A stretch of DNA of 46,912 nucleotides from Ottowia sp. (lineage in GTDB: Bacteria > Pseudomonadota > Gammaproteobacteria > Burkholderiales > Burkholderiaceae_C): assembly GCA_023228705.1 (NCBI GenBank), contig JALOAS010000015.1, forward strand, positions 1-46,912. Direction: 5' to 3'. A model generated the notes under the pieces. It was not told the DNA's origin and ran no database searches. It was given only the letters and a program-made list of their open reading frames with translations. Position numbers and translations under genes: made by a program. This document shows, one piece after another, positions 28,232 through 35,468 of the stretch (positions are counted from its first letter, which is position 1; every line of letters begins with the position of its first letter).

Positions 28232-28519
28232 ATGTCCAGTACAGGCTACCACGAACGTTTCGAAGACTTGTCGGCCGAGACCCGCGACATGCACCGCGCG
28301 ATCGTCTCGCTGATGGAGGAGCTGGAGGCGATCGACTGGTACAACCAGCGCCGCGATGCTTGCGGTGACGAAGCGCTCAAGGACATCCTTGCGCACAATC
28401 GCGACGAGGAGAAGGAACACGCCGCGATGCTGCTCGAGTGGATCCGGCGCCGGGATCCGACTTTTTCCAAGGAGTTGAAGGAGTACCTTTTTACCGACCA
28501 GCCGATCGCGCACGATTGA
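28232..28519 (+). CDS. EncFtn-type encapsulated ferritin-like protein without targeting tail
   Basis: The 95-residue protein matches the two-helix encapsulin-associated ferroxidase EncFtn: RAIVSLMEELEAIDWYNQR and LAHNRDEEKEHAAMLLEW. Metal-site residues line up with the known Rhodospirillum rubrum protein (Glu29, Glu30, Glu32, Trp36, Tyr37, Glu60, His63), so iron oxidation should be possible. The family forms ring-shaped decamers and normally carries a C-terminal peptide that directs it into an encapsulin shell. Here the chain ends at FTDQPIAHD with no such peptide, and no encapsulin gene is in the window. It may work unencapsulated. A good AAGGAG site precedes the start. Confidence 0.88.
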   Translation: MSSTGYHERFEDLSAETRDMHRAIVSLMEELEAIDWYNQRRDACGDEALKDILAHNRDEEKEHAAMLLEWIRRRDPTFSKELKEYLFTDQPIAHD

Positions 28520-28521
28520 GC

Positions 28522-28716
28522 ATGTGGGTGCCCTTGAGGTGGGCGCCAAGCACGCGCATCTTGCTGAAACCGGGCGGCGTGGCCGAGGTTTGCGCCCTGC
28601 ATCTGCCCGGCAGCGAGCGCAGCACCGATGACTTGGTGGAGGGTGTGGAGCTTGCCATGCCACCGGAAATGGCGCAGCAGATGCTGGATCCGACGATACG
28701 GACGGTCACCTTTTGA
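28522..28716 (+). pseudogene. C-terminal remnant of a DsrE-family gene
   Basis: In frame from ATG 28522 this reads GGVAEVCALHLPGSERSTDD, LVEGVELAMPPEMAQQML and DPTIRTVTF. It matches the last 50 residues of the intact DsrE-family protein at 30859 (GGVARVCALYLPNSAHGKDD, LIEGVQVAMPAEIAGQML, DPKIRTFTF). The N-terminal half with the cysteine (LLCDQAG) is missing and replaced by unrelated residues right after the EncFtn stop. It is most likely a truncated paralog left by deletion. A short translated product of 64 residues cannot be excluded. Confidence 0.7.
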
Positions 28717-28899
28717 GTATTGGCCGGCAACAAAGCGCCGAGGTCCGGCTCGTCTCCTGTTGTTTCATTGATCGATTTTGCCAACTGATTGAAACCTGAG
28801 GCAGATCAAAAATGAGGCCGGGCACTCATGCTATCCTGACTTGGCAGCGTTTGACGCTGGCCGCCACTGGCGGTTTTCCACCATACAGGGAAAAGCATC

Positions 28900-29931
28900 A
28901 TGAAAGCATTGGTATTCCATGGCCCCGGCCAGCGCAGCTGGGAGGAGAAGCCGCGCCCGACCATCGACAAGCCCACCGACGCGGTGGTGCGCATCACCCA
29001 TACCACCATCTGCGGCACCGACCTGCATATCCTGAAGGGCGACGTGCCCGCCGTGGAGGACGGCCGTATCCTGGGCCATGAAGGCGTAGGCGTGGTCGAG
29101 GAAGTCGGCGATGGCGTGGCCAACATCAAGGTCGGCGACGAGGTGCTGATCTCCTGCGTCACATCCTGCGGCCGCTGCGACTACTGCAAGCGCGGCATCT
29201 ACGCGCACTGCCGCGACGGCGGCTGGATCCTCGGCCACCTGATCGACGGCACCCAGGCCGAGTACGTGCGCATCCCGCACGCGGACAACAGCCTCTATCT
29301 GCTACCCAGGGAGATGGACCGGGCCGCGGCGGTCATGCTCAGCGACATCCTGCCCACCGGACACGAGATCGGCGCCCTGCACGGTGAGGTCAAGCTCGGC
29401 GATACGGTGGCCATCGTCGGCGCCGGCCCGATAGGACTGGCAGCCTTGATGACCTCGCTTTTTTACTCTCCAGCGCGGGTTATCATGATCGACCCGGACG
29501 AGAATCGCCTGGCCATGGCCAAGCAGCTCGGCGCCACCGACACCATCGCCCGGGACCCGGTCGAAGCCATCAACAAGCTGACCGGCGGCGAAGGGGTGGA
29601 CGTGGCCATGGAAGCGGTGGGCATTCCCGAGACCTTCGATGTCTGCCAGAGCATCGTCCGTCCAGGCGGACATATCGCCAATATCGGCGTGCACGGCAAG
29701 AGCGTCGACTTGCAGCTGCAGGATCTGTGGATCAAGAACATCACCCTGCGCACCGGCCTGGTGAACACCAACACCATTCCGGTGCTGATGCGGGTCGTTG
29801 AGAGCGGCGGCGTCGAACCCGAGGGGCTGGTCACCCACCGCTTCAAGCTCGACGAGATCGAGAAGGCCTACGACATCTTCACCGAAGCGGCGAAGGAGAA
29901 GGCGATCAAGATGCTGCTGACGGCCGAATGA
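28900..29931 (+). CDS. Zinc-dependent alcohol dehydrogenase (MDR family)
   Basis: The 343-residue oxidoreductase belongs to the medium-chain dehydrogenase/reductase family. Catalytic zinc ligands are Cys38 (ICGTDLH) and His60-Glu61 (GHEGVGVV). The structural zinc site has Cys90, Cys93, Cys96 and Cys104 (SCGRCDYCKRGIYAHC). The nucleotide-binding loop is GAGPIG, followed by MIDPDENR, whose Asp favours NAD over NADP. It would oxidise an alcohol or reduce an aldehyde; the substrate is not set by the sequence. The start has GGGAAAAGC upstream. A short CCGCC-ACT-GGCGG stem followed by TTTT lies about 20 bases before the gene. Confidence 0.92.
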   Translation: MKALVFHGPGQRSWEEKPRPTIDKPTDAVVRITHTTICGTDLHILKGDVPAVEDGRILGHEGVGVVEEVGDGVANIKVGDEVLISCVTSCGRCDYCKRGIYAHCRDGGWILGHLIDGTQAEYVRIPHADNSLYLLPREMDRAAAVMLSDILPTGHEIGALHGEVKLGDTVAIVGAGPIGLAALMTSLFYSPARVIMIDPDENRLAMAKQLGATDTIARDPVEAINKLTGGEGVDVAMEAVGIPETFDVCQSIVRPGGHIANIGVHGKSVDLQLQDLWIKNITLRTGLVNTNTIPVLMRVVESGGVEPEGLVTHRFKLDEIEKAYDIFTEAAKEKAIKMLLTAE

Positions 29932-30477
29932 CGGGGCCACCCGGCGTCAACCCGTGCGGACCCGAGACGGTGACAAGCGCGGCAACCCTACCCGTTGCCA
30001 CGCCTGGCCGGCCGACTGCCCGAGGCTTGGAAAATCGAACCGCTGCGTGCCGGGCGCGGGCAAGGTGCACGCGTGGTCGTGGCTGCGAGCAGCAGGGGAT
30101 GACTGCGCTGTGCCGTGGCTGTCGGATTTTCGGGTGGCTCGCGACGACTTTCCCCCATTGCCGGGGCCGACACCATGAACCGCTCCACCCGGATCACCAC
30201 ACCTGATTGGCAAGCATGGTCAGCTCACCGGATGACAGATGATCTCGGCCCTTGCGGGCCTTGGATGAAAGCCGCCCGCGGCTGATGAAGGTTTGGCGTC
30301 AAGCGTTCGGCGTCCAGCGTGTGCCCACCACGCTCAACGCTCAACCTCTTCAAACGCTCAACCTCCCCATCATGGCGGCGCAGCCGCAGTCATTGAAGCC
30401 GCGTAGCGGCGCGGTCATCAAAGCGTCAGCGAGATCATCCGTCATGCATGGGCCTGATCTTGCTGAGCATCGCTTCT
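29932..30477. other. Intergenic stretch without recognised gene
   Basis: About 545 bases between the alcohol dehydrogenase and the ftsH remnant hold short open frames with no recognisable product. CGCTCAAC occurs three times within 30330-30370 (a small direct-repeat patch), and small GC stems are present. With remnants on the right and a duplicate on the left, this looks like decayed sequence. Confidence 0.55.
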
Positions 30478-30702
30478 CATGAGGTCAACACATGGTATGT
30501 CTTTCTTGCCATGATGGGCGTATGTGTGCCGCACGGCCTGTGGGTGCAGAACGAGACCGTCGAGACGATCCCCTGCAGCCGGTTCGAAACCTGACTCGAC
30601 AAGAGCGCGGTCAAGGAGGTCACGATCGGCGCGGACAGGATACACGGCAGCGATGTGGGGCCGCACGATGGTGGCAAGGCCGGCTTTGTCACCGTGGCGG
30701 TA
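30478..30702 (+). pseudogene. ftsH: Remnant of the ftsH N-terminus
   Basis: In one frame the region reads NTWYVFLAMMGVCVPHGLWV, QNETVETIPCSRFET, stop (TGA at 30592-30594), then LDKSAVKEVTIGADRIHG and GGKAGFVTVAV. This is the pattern of the FtsH membrane anchor and periplasmic start (NIWYF-IA, LWVQ---VETIPYSRFE-LLD-G-VKEVTI-ADRI-G, FVTVRV). The AAA ATPase and zinc protease domains are absent. The in-frame stop and the loss of the rest make it a dead fragment. FtsH is an inner-membrane quality-control protease, so an island-borne copy was probably present once. Confidence 0.72.
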
Positions 30703-30858
30703 CTTTCGCCGACGGCTCACTACAGTGTGCGGACCGGCGGCCACGTTGGCAGGCCATCGGTCAAAGGCAGAAAGACAGGCGCGCAAGTGGCCACTCGGAA
30801 ACGCTGCATCATGACCAACGGTTTCAAGGTATTGGTCGCCGCGGCAGGAGATTGAAAA

Positions 30859-31218
30859 ATGATTGAACAAGTACTGGTTATTGTTGCCAGCGATTCCTTG
30901 CAAACGCAGGGCATGGCGATGGCGCTCGCCAGCACCATGGCCCGGCAGGGTGCCAAAGTGAACGTGCTGTTGTGTGACCAGGCGGGCGACCTGGCTTTGA
31001 AGGACGACAAGGCGCCGGCCCTGAAACCAAAAGACCTGACGCCCGGCCAGATGCTCCGCGGGCTGCTGGAACAGGGTGGCGTTGCCCGGGTGTGCGCGCT
31101 CTATCTGCCCAACAGCGCGCACGGCAAGGACGACCTGATCGAGGGCGTCCAGGTTGCCATGCCAGCCGAAATCGCTGGCCAGATGCTGGATCCGAAAATA
31201 CGCACGTTCACGTTCTGA
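30859..31218 (+). CDS. DsrE-family sulfur-relay-like protein
   Basis: The small cytoplasmic protein (119 residues) has the DsrE/DsrF fold pattern: QVLVIVASDSLQTQGMAMAL, then ARQGAKVNVLLCDQAG with Cys39, and a conserved C-terminus AMPAEIAGQMLDPKIRTFTF. DsrE-type proteins bind or pass sulfur through a cysteine; here Cys39 sits in the right area, while a second reactive cysteine is not obvious (VCALYL holds another). The start follows GGAGATTG. A truncated copy lies at 28522-28716. With the MBL hydrolase it suggests sulfur or persulfide handling (inference). Confidence 0.82.
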   Translation: MIEQVLVIVASDSLQTQGMAMALASTMARQGAKVNVLLCDQAGDLALKDDKAPALKPKDLTPGQMLRGLLEQGGVARVCALYLPNSAHGKDDLIEGVQVAMPAEIAGQMLDPKIRTFTF

Positions 31219-31496
31219 GAGTGTTTCCCGGCGCCACGGACGGCCGCACCTTGCGAACCTGCTTTGCAGCGGCGCGGTGGCTGACGACGCCAACGACAAC
31301 GGCTGCGGCGCTCTGATCGATCCGCCATGCGGCCAAGCACCCATGCCAAAATCCGCCGCCTTTGAGACCTACCATACGTCGCATGACGCCATCTATAGCG
31401 CCGAGCGGCTCGCAGTCAAGCTGGGGCGACGCGGCGCGGAAAGAGGCAAGGCAAGCCGCGATCCGCCGGCGCGGGCTCCGGTCGCTGTGCGAGGCA
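31219..31496. other. Gap between accessory block and flanking genes
   Basis: About 280 bases lie between the DsrE gene (plus) and the 2OG oxygenase gene (minus). I see no clear terminator hairpin with a T-tract and no IS-end-like motif. The short open frame beginning near 31343 (MPKSAAFETYHTSHD) has no recognised product. The right edge of the accessory block probably falls here. Confidence 0.45.
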
Positions 31497-32123
31497 CTAG
31501 CGGCGGTGCCGCAGCGCCTTGAGCCTGGCGCTCAGCCCGTGCACGAAGCGGTGCTTGCTGCCCGCCGCCCTGCTGGTCAGGAAGTTGATCTGTATGGACT
31601 GGCGCCGGCCCTCGTAAGGCAGGTAGCCGTGCCAGCCGTTTTCGGTCACCTTGAACGCAACGAGCTGCCCGGGGCCGGCAGGGACCTCGGCGGCGTAGTC
31701 TTGCATGTCGGACTTGCTACGCAGGATGCGCAGGCGCCCGGTCTGGTGCGGCCAGCTCTTGTTGAGGTAGATCAGGATCGTGAGCACCTTGGTCCGGGAG
31801 TCCGCGTGTATGCGCCCGTCCTTGCCACGCGAATGACCGCGCAGCGTCACCATCAGCGGCAAGCCGGACACGTCGACATCAAACTTCTGGCCAAGCAGCT
31901 GCCGGAACTCCGGCGTGTCCACGTCGTCGAGCAGGCGCTGGAAGTCCGGACCCACGTCCACGTCCGACAGCGTGTAGCTGCCGCCGGCGGGAATCTGCGG
32001 AAAGTCGTCGATCACGTCCATGACCTGCGCCGTATCGATGGCATGGTCCACCGTGAAATACGGAAACGGCGTGTCCTGGACGGGCGCGTTGCGCAGCGCC
32101 TCGAGGTTTAGCAAGCTGGTCAT
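31497..32123 (-). CDS. 2OG-Fe(II) oxygenase
   Basis: The 208-residue protein has the iron and 2-oxoglutarate signature of the double-stranded beta-helix oxygenases: RIHADSRTK (His106, Asp108), a distal His in NGWHGYLPYEG (His165) and an Arg about nine residues later (EGRRQSIQINF). The segment VLTILIYLNKSWP followed by GRLRILRS resembles the prolyl-hydroxylase-like branch. The substrate is unknown. The frame opens at 32222, but ATG at 32123 (MTSLLNLEALR) gives the usual N-terminus. It is transcribed toward the accessory block and begins about 200 bases downstream of lipB. Confidence 0.85.
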   Translation of the reverse strand: MTSLLNLEALRNAPVQDTPFPYFTVDHAIDTAQVMDVIDDFPQIPAGGSYTLSDVDVGPDFQRLLDDVDTPEFRQLLGQKFDVDVSGLPLMVTLRGHSRGKDGRIHADSRTKVLTILIYLNKSWPHQTGRLRILRSKSDMQDYAAEVPAGPGQLVAFKVTENGWHGYLPYEGRRQSIQINFLTSRAAGSKHRFVHGLSARLKALRHRR

Positions 32124-32328
32124 GGATGCATCCGGTTGCAGGCAGTCGCAGATCAGTGTGGCGGCGTGGCAAGAAGGGGAACAGGATGTTGTGGCTGGGC
32201 GCGAACGGATCCGGCCGGCCAATGACGCCGCTGACCCGGGCAGCCAGCACGGTGCACCGCAGCGGCCCGGCTCCAGCCAGGGCGTTGACGTTCATTCTAA
32301 TGACGATGAAGCCGCTGGCGGCACCGGG

Positions 32329-33021
32329 CTACGGCGCCAGCAACCGCGTGAGGTGGCCCGCCAGTTCATGGGCCACGACATCCGGGTCGGCGGCGACGCC
32401 AAGGCAGGCCAGGTCAACGGTCCTGAGCCCGGCAAAGCCGCAGGGGCTGATCTGCGCAAACGGCGCCAGGTCCATGGCCACGTTGAGCGCCAGGCCATGG
32501 TAGCAGCAGTGATTGCTGACCCGAATGCCCAGCGCGGCAATCTTGCCGACGCCGCTGAAGTCCGGAACGGGCCGCGGGCTCCCCGGTGCGCGCCGCTGCG
32601 GGCGCTGCGGCAGCAGCGCATGGTCAAACGGTGCGTCCAGCCGCACGTAGACTCCCGGTGCACCGGCGACGCGGTGTCCCACCACGCCAAAGCGGGCCAG
32701 CGTGCGCAGCGCGGCCTCTTCCAGCCGGTAGACGTATTCCCTGACGTGATAGCGACGCCGGGACAGCGTGATGAGCGGGTACGCAACCACCTGGCCCGGC
32801 CCGTGGTATGTCACCAGCCCGCCGCGGTCGGTTGCAACCACCGGCGTGCGCCCGGCGTCCAGCACATGCTCGGGGTGACCGCTGCGTCCCAGCGTGTAGA
32901 CCGGCGGATGCTCGCAGATCCACAGTTGCTCGCCGCGCACCGCCGTGGGTTGCGCGGCAAAGGCCTTCATGGCCGCATAGACCGTGGCGTAGTCGACGCG
33001 GCCCAGATCATGGATGTCCAT
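32329..33021 (-). CDS. lipB: Octanoyl-[acyl-carrier-protein]:protein N-octanoyltransferase LipB
   Basis: The enzyme moves an octanoyl group from acyl-carrier protein to lipoyl domains in the cytoplasm, the first step of lipoate synthesis. The 230-residue protein has RGGLVTYHGPGQVVAYPL, GVGKIAALGIRV (Lys160) and SPCGFAG (catalytic Cys194). An extra stretch of about 25 residues (about 129-154, rich in Pro/Arg) sits before GVGK compared with the Escherichia coli enzyme. The frame continues upstream to 33318, but ATG at 33021 fits the family start. No lipA follows; the macro-domain gene diverges 51 bases upstream. Confidence 0.93.
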   Translation of the reverse strand: MDIHDLGRVDYATVYAAMKAFAAQPTAVRGEQLWICEHPPVYTLGRSGHPEHVLDAGRTPVVATDRGGLVTYHGPGQVVAYPLITLSRRRYHVREYVYRLEEAALRTLARFGVVGHRVAGAPGVYVRLDAPFDHALLPQRPQRRAPGSPRPVPDFSGVGKIAALGIRVSNHCCYHGLALNVAMDLAPFAQISPCGFAGLRTVDLACLGVAADPDVVAHELAGHLTRLLAP

Positions 33022-33072
33022 GCGCCAAGTGTGACACCATGCGCTCATGATGTGCGAATCCGGAGATCCATC

Positions 33073-33591
33073 ATGAGACGACTGCAAGCCAGGCAGGCTG
33101 ACATCACGACGCTGCAAGTCGACGCCATCGTCAATGCCGCCAACCAGACGCTGCTGGGCGGCGGCGGCGTGGACGGCGCCATCCATCGCGCGGCGGGCCC
33201 GCAACTGCTGGCCGAGTGCCGCACGCTGGGCGGCTGCAGCACGGGCGACGCCAAGACCACGAGCGGGTACCGGCTGCCGGCGCGCTGGGTCATCCACACC
33301 GTGGGCCCGGTCTGGCACGGTGGCACGCGGGGCGAGCCGGAACTGCTGGCGGCGTGCTATCGGCGCAGCATGCAGGAGGCGCTGCGGGTCGGTGCGCGCA
33401 GCGTCGCGTTTCCCGCCATCAGCACGGGAGTGTACGGATATCCCAAGGATGCTGCCGCGGCTGTTGCCGCTGCGACGCTGCGGGAGGAACTGGCCGCAAC
33501 CGACGCCATTGACGAGGTGCTGCTGTGTGCCTATTCATCCGCTGACCTCGGCATCCTGCAGGCGGCGCTCGATGCCGCGGGCGAACGTTGA
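33073..33591 (+). CDS. Macro-domain O-acetyl-ADP-ribose deacetylase (YmdB-like)
   Basis: The 172-residue single-domain protein has the macro-domain signature: QADITTLQVDAIVNAANQTL (Asp10, Asn21, Asn24), then GGGGVDGAIHRAAG, GDAKTTSGYRLPARWVIHTV, and FPAISTGVYGYP, the ADP-ribose phosphate-binding loop. YmdB-type members hydrolyse O-acetyl-ADP-ribose or remove mono-ADP-ribose. The frame is open far upstream, but ATG at 33073 matches the domain start. The gene faces the opposite way between DUF493 and lipB, which are usually neighbours. Confidence 0.92.
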   Translation: MRRLQARQADITTLQVDAIVNAANQTLLGGGGVDGAIHRAAGPQLLAECRTLGGCSTGDAKTTSGYRLPARWVIHTVGPVWHGGTRGEPELLAACYRRSMQEALRVGARSVAFPAISTGVYGYPKDAAAAVAAATLREELAATDAIDEVLLCAYSSADLGILQAALDAAGER

Positions 33592-33638
33592 ACGCGGGTA
33601 CGCCTTCACGGGCCGCCGGCGCGTCGTCGCCTGCGCAC

Positions 33639-33929
33639 CTACAGCACCACCTTGACCAGGGGGTGGCTGGTCAGCGCCTGGTACAGCGCATCCAGTTGCG
33701 CCCGGCTGGTGGCCCAGACCGTGATCGTCACGCTCAGGTAGTTGCCACGCCGGCTTTCTCGCAGCTCGATGGTGGCGGCGTCAAACGTGGGATCAAAACG
33801 GCGCGCCGTTTCGGTGATGCCCTGGACCAGGTCCTCGTGCCTGGCGCCCATCACCTTGATGGGAAAGGCCAGCGGGTACGCAATGGGGCTGTCGGGCGGG
33901 GCGGCGTCGGGGTTGTGGTTCATCGGCAT
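33639..33929 (-). CDS. ybeD: DUF493/YbeD family protein
   Basis: The 96-residue protein matches the YbeD family: IAYPLAFPIKVMGARHEDLV, TFDAATIELRESRRGNYLSV and a C-terminus ALYQALTSHPLVKVVL, an ACT-like small fold. Its molecular function is not established; in many proteobacteria it sits directly upstream of lipB and is linked to lipoate metabolism by position. Here it is on the same strand as lipB but the macro-domain gene lies between them. The stop lies 47 bases from the macro-domain gene end. Confidence 0.9.
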   Translation of the reverse strand: MPMNHNPDAAPPDSPIAYPLAFPIKVMGARHEDLVQGITETARRFDPTFDAATIELRESRRGNYLSVTITVWATSRAQLDALYQALTSHPLVKVVL

Positions 33930-33977
33930 GTGGGCGGCGCGGCTGCCGCAGCGCCATGATAGCGGCTGCCAGCCCGC

Positions 33978-34817
33978 TCAGAACAGCTTGCCGAACTGGT
34001 CGATCAGCAGGTAGATGGAAAAGCCGCCGTAAAACAGCACGGCCCACAGCAGCGCCACGTAGCGCACGCCCTTGAGGCCTATGGTTGCGGGCAGCATGCC
34101 GCGGTTGAGCCGCATCAGCAGCACCGAATAGACAAACATCACCAGACTGTTCAGCGCCGAGGCAATGATCAGCAGCAGCAAGGGCTGGCTCACCCCGCTG
34201 AGCAGGATGGCCGAACCAAACACCACCATGGCCCACACAACCAGGAAATACAGCCGGCTTTCGGTCCAGGTCTTGCTGTTGCGCAGCCAGCTGGTCTTTG
34301 CAATGTCCGCGACGATGCGGCCATTCATGTCCAGCGCCACCAGGTTGGTCGACAGCAGCACGATCACGCCGGTGGCCCAGTACGCGGTGCCCACCCAGCC
34401 CCCGGCCTGCTCGCTCAGCCGCTCGCCCAGCAGGCGCACGAAGTCAAAGCTCTGCGCGGTGCTGCCCACGCCCACGTAAGTGAACGCAAGCATCATGAAC
34501 AGCAGGATCGCGATCAGGCCCAGCACGAAGAAGGTCCAGAACTGCTGCTCGCGGTCGGCCACCTTCCACCACGCGCGCCAGCGCGACAGGTTGGCTTCAT
34601 CCTGCGGGAAAAAATAGCCGATGGCTGCCTGCGTTGTTTCCTCGCCGGTGATGGGCGGGACGATCTTGGGCAGGTGCGCGCCCATGCCCAGGCCCTTGTC
34701 GCGTATCCAGTTGGACTGCGCCAGGTTCATGACGCTGCCGGCGCCGGCAAAGGCAATGGCGCCCAGAAGCAGCGCACTCCAGGATTCCCCGGTCATCAGC
34801 CCGAAGACGATGTACAA
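33978..34817 (-). pseudogene. Truncated Nramp-like divalent-metal transporter (C-terminal part)
   Basis: About 280 residues remain of a multi-helix inner-membrane transporter of the Nramp-like family: TLYIVFGLMTGESWSALL, PKIVPPITGEETTQAAIGYF, WTFFVLGLIAILLFMMLAF, GVIVLLSTNLVALDMNGRIV and a C-terminal GGFSIYLLIDQFGKLF. Full proteins are about 450-500 residues, and the first half is missing. Upstream of about 34817 the same frame runs into the atpI region and reads as unrelated, charged sequence. Initiation at ATG 34796 could give a partial protein, but transport is unlikely. A deletion or rearrangement joined this gene to the atp operon start. Confidence 0.7.
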
Positions 34818-34876
34818 AGTCGCGGCGTGGCCGCAGGCCAAAGGCCGGCGTTCTGTCGTGGAAACCGGACAGGCCT

Positions 34877-34905
34877 TATGACGCCCGGCGGTTCCTGCGT
34901 ATAAT
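34877..34905 (+). promoter_or_regulatory. atpI: Probable atp operon promoter
   Basis: TATAAT at 34900-34905 is a perfect -10 hexamer. The -35 is weak (TATGAC or TTATGA around 34876-34882, 17-18 bp spacing). Transcription would begin near 34912, just upstream of atpI. Confidence 0.5.
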
Positions 34906-34940
34906 CGCAAGGCTTTGTGATCGTTGCAAGGTTGAATGCT

Positions 34941-35462
34941 GTGCCAGATCTGGCGGACGCCAAACCCGGCGCTCGCGGATCCGACGCGGACAACTGGGAT
35001 GACTGGGACGCCAATCAGGGCGGGGATTTCCTCCCCCTGAGCGCCGAGCAGGCCAGGCAGTGGCGCCAGCGCAACCGGCGCGTCTGTCTGTGGTGCGTCT
35101 CGGTTGCGCAGCTGCTGGCCGGTGGCGTTGTCGCATTGCTGATGGGGATGCTGGGCGGACCGGCGCTGGGCTGGTCGGCAGCATTCGGAGCGCTGGCGGT
35201 CATCGTGCCGACAGTGTTTTTTTTGTACCGCACGCGGCGGCTGGCGCCGCACGCAGGTTTGGCGCTGCTGAACCTGGTTGTGTCGGAGTTCCTGAAGATT
35301 CTATGGGTCGTGATCCTGTTGCTGCTGGCGCCCTGGCTGGTGCCCTCGCTCAGCTGGCCGGCGCTGCTGGTCGGCATGCTGGCAGCCATCGTGACCTACG
35401 TTTTGTTGCCGCTGTTTGCGTTTGCGCGCAGCACCGTAAACATGGGCAAGGAAGGTGGATGA
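34941..35462 (+). CDS. atpI: ATP synthase protein I (AtpI)
   Basis: This is a small inner-membrane protein (about 173 residues) that opens many atp operons and helps c-ring assembly. It has an acidic N-terminus (DNWDDWDANQGGDFLPLSAE) and four hydrophobic segments (for example LAGGVVALLMGMLGG and LVGMLAAIVTYVLLPLFAF). GTG at 34941 is chosen because AAGG lies 10 bases before it; GTG at 34917 is also in frame but lies only a few bases after the expected transcription start. The gene ends 6 bases before atpB. Confidence 0.85.
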   Translation: MPDLADAKPGARGSDADNWDDWDANQGGDFLPLSAEQARQWRQRNRRVCLWCVSVAQLLAGGVVALLMGMLGGPALGWSAAFGALAVIVPTVFFLYRTRRLAPHAGLALLNLVVSEFLKILWVVILLLLAPWLVPSLSWPALLVGMLAAIVTYVLLPLFAFARSTVNMGKEGG

Positions 35463-35468
35463 ATCCCA

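Noticed and set aside
30330..30370. Three CGCTCAAC copies as a possible CRISPR or iteron array
   Set aside because: Units are only 8 bases with irregular spacing, and no cas or replication genes are near.
30442..31344. A 300-residue minus-strand frame over the ftsH remnant and DsrE gene
   Set aside because: No recognisable protein; it is antisense to a clear DsrE-family gene.
31343..31522. Short open frame MPKSAAFETYHTSHD before the 2OG oxygenase
   Set aside because: No ribosome-binding site, no similarity I recognise, and it runs into the oxygenase gene end on the other strand.
34796..35252. Upstream extension of the Nramp-like frame
   Set aside because: It is antisense to atpI and its residues show no transporter similarity, so only the part below about 34817 is kept.
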